Positions 1 through 6,949 of a DNA stretch of 29,778 nt are shown in pieces. Within the stretch, counting starts at the first letter, position 1. Every line of letters starts with the position of its first letter. Source of the stretch: a bacterium (GTDB lineage: Bacteria; 4484-113; JAFGCY01); the NCBI GenBank assembly GCA_020849855.1, contig JADZFO010000019.1, positions 1 through 29,778 on the forward strand. Direction: 5' to 3'. The position numbers and the translations under genes were made by a program. A model generated the notes under the pieces. That model was given only the letters and a program-made list of their open reading frames with translations. It had not been told where the DNA came from and ran no database searches.

Positions 1-169
1 CCACCGCGTAGCGCTCCAGCGCAAGCTGGATCGCGTGGCAGTTCTGCTTGACTTCGGCTTCCTTGGCCTTGTCCTTGATCTTGATGAAGTTCGGCAGCGC
101 AATCGCCACCAGGATGCCGATGATCACGATGACCACCAGCAGTTCGATAAGCGTAAAACCTTTACGCAT
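1..169 (-). CDS. Type IV prepilin / pseudopilin, C-terminus cut by window edge
   Basis: Only the first 56 residues are inside the window. The protein opens MRKG|FTLIELL, a class III prepilin leader with cleavage expected after Gly4 and N-methylation of Phe; Glu5 of the mature form is present. The hydrophobic helix (about residues 6-28) is followed by a charged stretch KIKDKAKEAEVKQN, as in GspG/PilA-like subunits. Such subunits are inserted in the inner membrane and assembled into a pilus or type II secretion pseudopilus. The ATG at 169 has a consensus AGGAGG (179-184) 9 nt upstream. It lies 54 bp behind a second prepilin gene whose first 60 residues are almost the same, so the two are probably a tandem duplication read from one promoter. 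Which machine they serve cannot be told here, because no assembly ATPase or secretin gene is in the window. Confidence 0.9.
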   Translation of the reverse strand, partial: MRKGFTLIELLVVIVIIGILVAIALPNFIKIKDKAKEAEVKQNCHAIQLALERYAV

Positions 170-206
170 CAAAGTTATCCTCCTGAACCGTCTCTTAAAT
201 CTGCTT

Positions 207-222
207 AACCGGTCACCCGGTT
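207..222 (-). promoter_or_regulatory. Intercistronic hairpin between the two prepilin genes
   Basis: A perfect 6-bp stem AACCGG/CCGGTT with a GTGA (GNRA) tetraloop lies directly after the TAA of the upstream prepilin gene. It ends about 20 nt before the Shine-Dalgarno of the next gene. No U-run follows, so I read it as an mRNA-stabilising or differential-expression element rather than a full terminator. That role is inferred. Confidence 0.45.
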
Positions 223-223
223 G

Positions 224-1285
224 TTATGACGACTCGCGGGTCGTGTCCGAGACCTTCTTGTCCATACCACTGCCGAGGTGGATGATGAAGAAGTCGGGCA
301 CGCTGTCGCTGTAGGGGCGCTCGTCATAATCGCCGGAACCCGGGAACTCACCAGTGGTGACCCACGGGTTACGCTCCTGGCCCAGGGTGAGATAGCCGGT
401 ACGCCACTGATGCCACGAGCCCAGCAGCAGGCTTTCGTCAAGGTCCTGGCCCTTGGTGCGGGAGGAGCCGAAGGCGGTCAGGTCATAGCCGGCCACGTCG
501 TAGCTGGCAACCTCGCCGCTGTCGTCCAGATCCGGCGGGAAAGCATCTTCACCAATCGCGGTCACGTTAAAGCCGACAGCGTTGCGCTGGTAGACCATGT
601 GGCCCGAGTGCGTAACGCCATCCGCCCAACGCGGGTGATAGTAGAAGTTGCCGGGGAACTCCATCTTGATGTAGTCGTCGTTGGTGGTACCGTCGTTGAA
701 CATGACCAGCTGCGGGTACTCGCCCCACCAGCCCATGTTGAACATCTTGGTGCCGTCTTCGCCGCCGTGGCAGGCGTAGCCATCGAAGACCCAGTTCAGG
801 GCGTCCAGACCGAAGGTACGGTCCGCACGGGTGCCCTGGCTGAAGGGGTTGCCCGGATACTTCGGCATGTAGCCTTCGAAGCCAATGGTGTCACCATAAG
901 GCGACTCCAGAGTGCCATCCTTAAGACCCTGCCAGTTGCCGTCCTCGTAGTCCCAAGTGTCGGTGGACTCGCAGAACAGGTCGAAGGGATGCTGCATGCT
1001 GGTGCCCCAGTTGGTGTGGCCGCCGTAACCGCTTCCGGAAACGTTACCGACCGAACCAATGTTGAAGGACGCCGTGCCACCCCACAGGAAGTAGGGGTAG
1101 TTGCCGTCAGCATCGACCGCATAGCGCTCGACCGCAAGCTGGATCGAGTGCAGGTTCTGCTTGACCTCTGCTTCCTTCGCCTTGTCCTTAATCTTGATGA
1201 AGTTCGGCAAGGCGATGGCGACAAGAATGCCGATGATGACAATCACCACCAGCAACTCGATGAGCGTGAAGCCCTTGTTTCGCAA
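224..1285 (-). CDS. Type IV prepilin with large C-terminal passenger (TTG start)
   Basis: The protein has 353 residues. It begins MRNKG|FTLIELLVVIVIIG, a canonical prepilin peptidase site with Glu5 of the mature chain, followed by the amphipathic KIKDKAKEAEVKQN segment. An upstream ATG at 1327 would add 14 residues before the leader. I chose TTG at 1285 instead because it gives a normal 5-residue leader and has AGGAGG 10 nt upstream (1296-1301), mirroring its downstream neighbour. The remaining roughly 300 residues are much longer than a usual GspG (about 140). They are rich in Gly, Trp, Tyr, Asp and Phe, with no family I can name, and look like an extracellular globular domain. A consensus promoter lies 75-100 bp upstream, so expression is probably high. 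It may be a pilus or pseudopilus subunit; partner genes are not in the window. Confidence 0.88.
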   Translation of the reverse strand: MRNKGFTLIELLVVIVIIGILVAIALPNFIKIKDKAKEAEVKQNLHSIQLAVERYAVDADGNYPYFLWGGTASFNIGSVGNVSGSGYGGHTNWGTSMQHPFDLFCESTDTWDYEDGNWQGLKDGTLESPYGDTIGFEGYMPKYPGNPFSQGTRADRTFGLDALNWVFDGYACHGGEDGTKMFNMGWWGEYPQLVMFNDGTTNDDYIKMEFPGNFYYHPRWADGVTHSGHMVYQRNAVGFNVTAIGEDAFPPDLDDSGEVASYDVAGYDLTAFGSSRTKGQDLDESLLLGSWHQWRTGYLTLGQERNPWVTTGEFPGSGDYDERPYSDSVPDFFIIHLGSGMDKKVSDTTRESS

Positions 1286-1295
1286 GGCTTGGACT

Positions 1296-1301
1296 CCTCC
1301 T
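1296..1301 (-). promoter_or_regulatory. Shine-Dalgarno that decides the TTG start of the prepilin
   Basis: AGGAGG on the minus strand lies 10 nt before TTG at 1285. The ATG at 1327 has no comparable site. Using the TTG gives the short prepilin leader MRNKG. Confidence 0.75.
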
Positions 1302-1359
1302 TTCTGGTATATGTTGCGGGAAGCCACGATGATCGCGAGGTACCTGTAAGCTAAATCAA

Positions 1360-1388
1360 AGTATAACCACCCCTACAGGGCTTGTCAA
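1360..1388 (-). promoter_or_regulatory. Consensus sigma70-type promoter for the prepilin pair
   Basis: On the minus strand TTGACA (1383-1388) is separated by 17 nt from TATACT (1360-1365). The -35 hexamer is perfect, the -10 matches at five of six positions and the spacing is ideal. A transcript would start near 1352 and have a leader of about 70 nt before the TTG start of the prepilin gene. Confidence 0.8.
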
Positions 1389-1577
1389 CGCCGATTTTTG
1401 CAGTTTCCTTACGCATCGTGGATCGTTTCCTAACCGTGAAATAGACGCACGAGAGGGCCAAACGTTACAGGTCTAAGGATCCTTTCCAGCCTTTACTGAT
1501 GCGCCTTGAGGCAGAGCAGTAAAAAATTGATGCAATTTATTGCCAGTTGTGCTTCGCAGCTTTGACTTGGCTTTGAA

Positions 1578-2837
1578 TCAGCCCCCGCCGTCCAGCATCT
1601 GCTGCCAGCCCGAGGCCTGCTCGAAGAAATTCATGTCATCCCCGCAGGCCAGCAGTACCCGGCCCAGGGCAGCCACGCAGTTTGCGTCAAGGTGCGCTCC
1701 GCTTTCCCGGCCATAGCGGTCAATGTGCGCCTGGGTCAGGGATTCGCACTCCTCAAGCGCTTCCTGGGGGCTCTTGCCCTTCTTGTAGGTGCGGGTCTGG
1801 GTCAGGGCGTGGAACACGTCTGCCACCGCCAGGATGCGGCCCTCCAGGGGAATCTCCTCGCCGCGCAGCCCGAAGGGATAGCCGCTGCCGTCCAGCTTCT
1901 CGTGGTGCATGGCCGCGATGGCCGGAACATCCGCCAGGTCGCGCCTGAAAGCGATGCGGCTGAGGATCAGCCCCGTCTTGAGCACATGGCTGCGCATGCG
2001 GCGCACCTCATGGCGCTCCAGGCCGCCGGGCTTGAGCAGCACCTCGTCGGGTACGCCGATCTTGCCGTAGTCGTGCAGGATGGCCGCGATGCGGATGCGT
2101 TCGATGCGGGCGTCGGAAAGGCCCAGCTCGCGGGCGATGGCCACCGCGATCCCGGTGACATACATCGTGTGCTTGCTGGTCGTCGGGTCGCGGGCGTCGA
2201 CGCTGGAAGCCAGGGTGATCAGCAGGGAGTTGAACTGCCGCTTCTGCTCCTCATAAAGCTGGGCGTTCTCAATGGCCACCGCCACAAAGCCCGCCATCGC
2301 CTCCAGAAGCTCGATATCCGCGGCGGTGAAGACGCCCACGCCCTCCGCGGCGGCCGCGTCTATCCGGTTGATGGACTGGAACACACCGAGCAGGGCGCCG
2401 CGCTGGGTCTGCATGGGTACCGCAACGATCGAATGGGTGCGGTAGCCGGTGAAGCGGTCAATCTCCGGGTTGAATAGCTCGCTGTGGTAGGCATCCTCAA
2501 TGCTGATCGAGCGGCGCTGGCGGGCCGCGGCTCCAACAACGCCACGGTCCAGCGGCACCCGGAACTCCTGGGACAGGCCCTCGCCGATAAAGGTGTAGAG
2601 GTCGTCACGGTCGGGGTCGTGCAGCCAGAGGGTGGAGCGCTGGGCCTGCACCAGATGGCTGGCCTGCTCAATCACCTCGTGGATCAGGGGCCGCAGCTCC
2701 AGGCGGCCGGCGATCAGGCGCGAGACTTCCAGCAGGCGCGCAAGCTGCTGCTGCGCCGCCGCGCTGGCACTGATCTGCGCCTGTTCTCCGCTTTCCGCCA
2801 CCACTGGGATTGTAGCGCCGATCAGCCCCGCCGGCAT
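1578..2837 (-). CDS. GAF plus HD-GYP domain protein, putative c-di-GMP phosphodiesterase
   Basis: This is a cytoplasmic 419-residue protein. A GAF sensor domain spans about residues 45-195 and an HD-GYP domain about 205-395. The metal and catalytic motifs are visible: H223, H255-D256 in HDYGKIG, HHE at 311-313 and DGSGYP at 316-321, then ADVFHALT. HD-GYP proteins hydrolyse the second messenger cyclic di-GMP, and the GAF part may bind a small ligand. An intact motif set suggests an active enzyme; the usual Asp of VFDALT is His343 here. The ATG at 2837 lies 15 nt after the stop of the epimerase gene, so it is the last gene of a three-gene operon (LarA-like, epimerase, HD-GYP). No clear Shine-Dalgarno precedes it, so translational coupling is possible. 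Confidence 0.9.
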   Translation of the reverse strand: MPAGLIGATIPVVAESGEQAQISASAAAQQQLARLLEVSRLIAGRLELRPLIHEVIEQASHLVQAQRSTLWLHDPDRDDLYTFIGEGLSQEFRVPLDRGVVGAAARQRRSISIEDAYHSELFNPEIDRFTGYRTHSIVAVPMQTQRGALLGVFQSINRIDAAAAEGVGVFTAADIELLEAMAGFVAVAIENAQLYEEQKRQFNSLLITLASSVDARDPTTSKHTMYVTGIAVAIARELGLSDARIERIRIAAILHDYGKIGVPDEVLLKPGGLERHEVRRMRSHVLKTGLILSRIAFRRDLADVPAIAAMHHEKLDGSGYPFGLRGEEIPLEGRILAVADVFHALTQTRTYKKGKSPQEALEECESLTQAHIDRYGRESGAHLDANCVAALGRVLLACGDDMNFFEQASGWQQMLDGGG

Positions 2838-2852
2838 GCGCCGGGCCGCAGC

Positions 2853-3308
2853 CTAGCCGTCCTGGCGGCCCCAGTCGTAAGGAATCTCGCCGCTGTGCGG
2901 GGCGACCCGGTACTCGTCGGGGTTCTGGTAGTTATAGGTTTCCGTGGGGATATTGAGCAGCAGCACCATCTCGTCGCTCACGTTCTTATAGCCGTGATAG
3001 ACCAGCGGCGGGATGACGATCAGGCGGCGGCTGTGCACCCCACAGAAGAACTCGTTGACCTCCCCACGGGTCGGGCTGTCCTCCCGCGAGTCATAGAGCA
3101 CCACCTTGGCCATGCCGGTCAGTACGCAGAAGTGGTCGGTCTGCAGGGTGTGGTAGTGCCAGGCCTTGACCACACCGGGCCAGGCGGCCGTTACATAAGC
3201 CTGCCCGAACTGCTGGAACAGCGGGTCGTCGCGACGCAGGATCTCCATCAGGAAGCCGCGCTCGTCGGGAATCAGCTTGAGGTCCTTGACCTGAACACCC
3301 TGGATCAT
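2853..3308 (-). CDS. dTDP-4-dehydrorhamnose 3,5-epimerase family cupin
   Basis: A 151-residue single-domain cupin of the short RmlC-like family; classical RmlC has about 180 residues. Recognisable blocks are DERGFLMEIL (15-24), KAWHYHTLQTDHF (48-60), YDSREDSPTRGEVNEFF (72-88), PPLVYHGYKN (100-109) and the C-terminal NIPTETYNYQNPDEYR. Full RmlC enzymes epimerise C3 and C5 of a nucleotide keto-sugar on the way to dTDP-L-rhamnose. This short group keeps the His-rich cupin strand, but its exact substrate is not known to me. It sits 33 nt after the LarA-like gene and 15 nt before the HD-GYP gene, on the same strand. No other rml genes are in the window, so a role in surface polysaccharide is only inferred. 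Confidence 0.85.
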   Translation of the reverse strand: MIQGVQVKDLKLIPDERGFLMEILRRDDPLFQQFGQAYVTAAWPGVVKAWHYHTLQTDHFCVLTGMAKVVLYDSREDSPTRGEVNEFFCGVHSRRLIVIPPLVYHGYKNVSDEMVLLLNIPTETYNYQNPDEYRVAPHSGEIPYDWGRQDG

Positions 3309-3341
3309 GGCGGATATGATGCCATGGACGCGCTGCGACGG

Positions 3342-4829
3342 CTAGCCGCCGTGATAGCTGCTCAGGACGCGGCTGGAGAGGCTGAGGTTGCGGTAGGCCC
3401 GGTTCTGCACCGCGGAGACTGAGCTGTCTGCCTGCGCGCTCAGCGCTGCCCTGCCCTGCCAGCCCGGGGAGTTCCCGCTGCCGCTGCGCACCTGGCTGCT
3501 GAGCACTTCGGATCCGCCCTGCGGCTTGCCGGAGCGCTGGCGCCAGGCATCCCGGCTGGGCAGCAGGTTGTGCACGCTCTCGGCGATGCAGAAGCTGCAC
3601 TGGTCCGGCCGCGAGGGCATGCTGCGCGCCAGGGCCCGCTCGATGCAGCTGTGCACGTTGATCCCCCACTGCTCGCCGGTCTCCAGAAGCTGGTTGCCGG
3701 CCGGGACAACAAGGTGCACATGCAGGGCCTGGGCCAGCTGGCGCAGAGCCAGGGCGGTCAGGCCGCTGAGGCTGCAGTCCCCGGCCAGCCGCATGCGCGT
3801 CTCGCTGAGGTTCAGGCCGCGCCAGGACTCGTAGTCCTCCGCGCCTTCGCCGCGGCCCATTCCGGCGACGACAATCAGGCTGCCGCCGGGCTTGACCAGG
3901 CCCTTGCAGCGCCACAGCGCACCGGTGACATCGCTGAGCGTGCTGTCATACTGCCGGCCGCCGAGGCCGACGATGGCCAGGTCGGACTGCTCAGAGACGA
4001 TAACCTTGTTGCGCTCCTCGAGCTCCTTGGCCGCCAGGCGGTGCAGGTAGCCCGCATCGCCCGCGGAAAGCCAGACCAGCTCGCCGCCGGGGTTGATGAT
4101 CACATTCAGGGCGAAGCTGGGCTTGAGCAGCGCCAGGGCCTCAAGTCCGTCCTCTGACACCGGGTTGGACAGCACAGTGCCGGCCTGCATCAGGGGATGC
4201 AGGTCCCCGCGCTTGGCGTCAAAGGCCCGGCGCAGCTGGGACTTGAGGCTCTCGCGGCCACAGACGCCCGGCAGGATCTGCTCCGGCCCGCCGAGGTAGC
4301 CAAAGAGCCAGTCGAAGGTGATCGGCCCGGTCAGGATCAGCAGCTCGGTCTCCAGCAGGCGGCGGTCCGTATAGACGATGGTGCCAAGGTCCGTGCGGCC
4401 GGCCTTGATCAGCTCTGGGCTGTCCGCGTCGTGCTGGACAACCTGGACCCGCTGGCAGAGCTGCTCGCCCAGGTGCGCTCCGAGCTGCAGCTTGTCCAGC
4501 GCCGGCTGGCCGCCGTTGGCCACGTAGAGGGTGATTCCGCTGTCGGGGATGCCGAACTCATTAAGCTGGTTAATCAGCGTCGGCAGCCACAGCGGGTACT
4601 CAGCGGGCTGGTTCCAGGGCGAGACAACAATGATGCACTCACTCTTGCCGCGGGCCTGGGAGCCCAGCGGCGGGCGGCCAAAGGGGTTGCGGATCTGGTC
4701 GCGCAGAGCCTCCGAGGGGAAGGCCAGCGGCCGCATCGGCACAGCCGGCTGCAGGATGCTGGTCCGCAGCCCGGCTGGCCAGTTCAGGCTCAGCTCTTTG
4801 GCACCGCATGGAAAGTGATACTCGCCCAC
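3342..4829 (-). CDS. LarA-fold (DUF2088) protein with degenerate nickel-cofactor site
   Basis: This 495-residue protein matches the lactate racemase (LarA) family across its length. It has the N-terminal YHFPCGAKELSLNWP (the family's lpYG...l.lp start), a DUF2088 core with VVQHDADSPEL, LGTIVYTDRRLLETELLILTG and YLGGPEQILPGV (178-189), then DFGG/aldehyde-like blocks and GEGAEDYESW near 327-336. LarA racemises lactate or related hydroxyacids with a tethered nickel-pincer nucleotide. Here the positions equivalent to the four cofactor ligands appear replaced: ATGxHR is ANGGQP (104-109), PH is FD (172-173), GGxK is GGPE (180-183), and NH is QL (198-199). The last 70 residues form a Ser/Gly-rich tail. 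The start is GTG at 4829, chosen because it preserves the family N-terminus; no good Shine-Dalgarno is visible. It heads the operon with the epimerase and HD-GYP genes. Confidence 0.8.
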   Translation of the reverse strand: MGEYHFPCGAKELSLNWPAGLRTSILQPAVPMRPLAFPSEALRDQIRNPFGRPPLGSQARGKSECIIVVSPWNQPAEYPLWLPTLINQLNEFGIPDSGITLYVANGGQPALDKLQLGAHLGEQLCQRVQVVQHDADSPELIKAGRTDLGTIVYTDRRLLETELLILTGPITFDWLFGYLGGPEQILPGVCGRESLKSQLRRAFDAKRGDLHPLMQAGTVLSNPVSEDGLEALALLKPSFALNVIINPGGELVWLSAGDAGYLHRLAAKELEERNKVIVSEQSDLAIVGLGGRQYDSTLSDVTGALWRCKGLVKPGGSLIVVAGMGRGEGAEDYESWRGLNLSETRMRLAGDCSLSGLTALALRQLAQALHVHLVVPAGNQLLETGEQWGINVHSCIERALARSMPSRPDQCSFCIAESVHNLLPSRDAWRQRSGKPQGGSEVLSSQVRSGSGNSPGWQGRAALSAQADSSVSAVQNRAYRNLSLSSRVLSSYHGG

Positions 4830-4903
4830 CTGTATCTATGTCGGCAGGCTTTAGCACAGCTTGCAGCGCAAATCACAGATTTGCGGAGGCTTAACCCGCT
4901 GGG

Positions 4904-6259
4904 CTACTCCGCGGCGGCGCTGACTTCAATCACGGCCTGGTCGATGGCGTTGCTGATATCGCTCCACTGGTGGGTCGCACCGTCGGGGTCGCTGTACCAG
5001 CAGTAGGGGATCTCGCCGGCGGGGCGCAGGTCGAGGCGGTAGCTGCCCGGTGCCGTGAAGCGCAGATTGACGCTAAACAGCGCGCCCTGTCCGCCGGCCG
5101 GGATGTACTGCCCGCCGCCGGGGGTGACGTGGAACTGCCAGGCGCAGGCGTCGATGAAGGGTTCGGGCAGCTCGCAGTCCGCTTCGGCGATCGGGTCGCT
5201 CTGGACCTGGAAGCCGTTGAGCTCTATGTACTGGGTCCAGATGCCGTCGGCGCTGGCACGGTCAGCCGGGGCGACCGGGTTCAGCGCCGGGTCATCCGCC
5301 GCCGGCGCGCCAAAGTCGAGGCTGGCCGGGTCGATCTCGCAGCCCGGCGGGCAGACGAGGCTGACGCCGCCAAGGCTCTGCAGCGAGAACTCCAGCGGGC
5401 CGCTGTAGACCAGGACCTTGACTACATCACCGACGCTGGCATGGTTAGCCAGCGGAATGGCGTAAAGACTGCCGGGGGCCAGCTCGGCCGCCGGCACTTC
5501 GATCAGCTCGGAGGTCGCCGTGCTGCTCTGGCCAATACCGTCCTCCACCCTGAAAGTGGCGGTGCCCAGGGCGGCCAGGGCCAGGCCCGGCGCGCTGAAG
5601 TCAAAGACCGCCACGCCGGTCTCGGAGTCGATCTCCACCTGCTGGGGGAATGCGCTCAGGCCGCCGGTGGTCGTATCGACAGTCACGGTCATGTCGCCGC
5701 AGGCCGAGCCGCGCACCGCGACTGAGACGCTGGGGCCCTCAATGCTGATGCTCTCGATCACCGGCGGTGCCTGGATGATGGAGTCGCTGCGGATCTGCAG
5801 ATCGCGTTTGCGGGTCAGGCCGCGGGCATCCGTCAGGCTGATCTTGGCGCTGAGGCTGTCGCTGGCGCTCATCCCAGGGGGCAGCTTGATCCGCACGCTG
5901 GCGCTGTCCTCCCGGGTGGTCACCTGGGCCGGGTCCTCGGCCGGGGCGTCGAGGTCGACTTCGATCCTGTAGGGCGGCGCGATGCCGTACCACTCGAGGC
6001 TGATCTCGCCGTCGGGCTTGCAGGGGTCCGAGCCGCCGCTGAAGGATACGGACTGGATCACCGGGGCTATGCCGGTGGGCGGCGGCTTGAGGCCGGCCTG
6101 GCTGGTGGGGCCGCAGGATGACAGCAGCAGCAGGCCGCAGCTCAGGCTGATCAGCAGGAGCTGCTGGCAGAGCAGCAGGTCGTTGAAGCGCAGGGGCGGG
6201 CGCGCAGCGACGCGCGCCAGGCTGGCCTTCTTCACCGTCTCCCGCCGTTCCATAGCCAT
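4904..6259 (-). CDS. Divergent member of the Ig/cohesin-like lipoprotein family
   Basis: A secreted lipoprotein of about 450 residues; the signal peptide ends LLLLSSC. It is followed by PVIQSVSFSGG and PVIESISIEG Ig-like repeats and a C-terminal module aligned with its upstream paralogues. Shared points are AIPLANHAS, CPPGC, SLDFGAP, DPALNP, DGIW, TPGG, LRFTAPGSYRLDL and HQWSDISN. It is the most diverged of the five tandem copies: it lacks the C-x-T-x-N-x-G tag after the lipid Cys and has its own Cys-rich insert (CELPEPFIDACAW). The start is uncertain. ATG 6259 and ATG 6253 are both possible, neither has a convincing Shine-Dalgarno, and the n-region before the hydrophobic core is long. It probably sits at the end of the lipoprotein gene row, although a 690-bp gap separates it from the next copy. 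Its function is unknown. Confidence 0.75.
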   Translation of the reverse strand: MAMERRETVKKASLARVAARPPLRFNDLLLCQQLLLISLSCGLLLLSSCGPTSQAGLKPPPTGIAPVIQSVSFSGGSDPCKPDGEISLEWYGIAPPYRIEVDLDAPAEDPAQVTTREDSASVRIKLPPGMSASDSLSAKISLTDARGLTRKRDLQIRSDSIIQAPPVIESISIEGPSVSVAVRGSACGDMTVTVDTTTGGLSAFPQQVEIDSETGVAVFDFSAPGLALAALGTATFRVEDGIGQSSTATSELIEVPAAELAPGSLYAIPLANHASVGDVVKVLVYSGPLEFSLQSLGGVSLVCPPGCEIDPASLDFGAPAADDPALNPVAPADRASADGIWTQYIELNGFQVQSDPIAEADCELPEPFIDACAWQFHVTPGGGQYIPAGGQGALFSVNLRFTAPGSYRLDLRPAGEIPYCWYSDPDGATHQWSDISNAIDQAVIEVSAAAE

Positions 6260-6420
6260 ATATATTCTGCCCAAAGGCCCGCAATGATAAAGCGCGTCTC
6301 AGTCCCCCCGCTGCCGGCAGCCGCCGCACCGGACCAGACTGGAGACAGATCGGCAGCCGCAGGCCGCTTGCACAGGCCTGCAAGCGCCTGTTCCGGCGGC
6401 GTGGTTGCTCGCCGCCGCAC

Positions 6421-6600
6421 TTTTAACCTGCACAGCAAAAATGCAACGTGAATCACGGTTTGCGACTTCAGCGCGGCGCGGACCGGATTTAACCTGCAGC
6501 CCCCTTTTCGCAACGAGATCAGCACTTTTTCGACCAGCGGCGGCGCGGTTTTAACCTTTGAGGCGCCCACGCAACGTGGATCAGGTCTTGCAACTGGTCC
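6421..6600. repeat. Three degenerate tandem repeats of about 64 bp
   Basis: The block TTTAACCT, about 14 nt, GCAACG, 1-2 nt, GATCA (AATCA in the first copy) recurs three times. TAACCT starts at 6424, 6490 and 6552; GCAACG at 6443, 6510 and 6571. Spacing between blocks is held to within 1 nt while the rest drifts. The GCGGCGCGG stretch before each copy is also repeated. Confidence 0.6.
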
Positions 6601-6913
6601 TGACCGGCCCGGGGCTGGAGCAGACTGAAGAGAGCAGTGCCGGTCCGAGCAGGCAGGGCCATTGCCGCGCTTTGTGCAAAAAGCTGCAAGTAAGACTCCC
6701 GAAGTATCAGGCTGCCCTGTCCTTCCAGGGCGCCAGCGCCGCTGCGAGGCAGGCCCGCGCCGGCTGCATGATACCCGGCATGGCGGCCGCTTAACTCAGG
6801 CGCAGGCCTGCGATTTGCGCATTATCATTTCTGCGCCAGGCCGCAGCCTGGAAGCAGTGCAGACCAGCGCCTGCAAGGCGCTGAAGCGGGCCCAGGAGCT
6901 TCGCCCTGCCGCT

Positions 6914-6933
6914 CCCCGCACTGCCGTGCGGGG
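6914..6933. repeat. REP-like palindrome, type A
   Basis: CCCCGCAC-TGCC-GTGCGGGG is a perfect 8-bp stem with a 4-nt loop, followed by CCACAA. The identical element occurs at 9771-9790. It lies 16 bp beyond the stop codon of the lipoprotein gene at 6950. Confidence 0.75.
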
Positions 6934-6949
6934 CCACAAAGCCGGCTGC

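Larger units (their letters stand above)
6260..6949. other. Long intergenic region between two lipoprotein genes
   Basis: I see no convincing gene here. Short open frames lack coding character and starts. The region holds three degenerate 60-66 bp repeats (6421-6600) and a REP-like palindrome (6914-6933) close to the stop of the next lipoprotein gene. A weak AT-rich patch (TATATAT near 6256-6264) lies just at the start of the 4904-6259 gene and could be part of its own promoter. Confidence 0.6.

Noticed and set aside
278-1354. Long plus-strand open frame opposite the prepilin gene
   Set aside because: It is antisense to a clear prepilin with promoter and Shine-Dalgarno; its translation is Val/Ala/Gly-rich with no motif, typical of the complement of a GC-rich gene.
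1520-1545. AT-rich palindrome AAATTG-CAT-CAATTT followed by T residues, as terminator of the HD-GYP operon
   Set aside because: The stem is only six A/T-rich pairs with weak stability; position and T-tract fit, but I would not rely on it.
6421-6600. Degenerate CRISPR repeats with about 64-bp spacing
   Set aside because: The conserved blocks are discontinuous, the sequence between copies is itself partly repeated, and there are only three copies.
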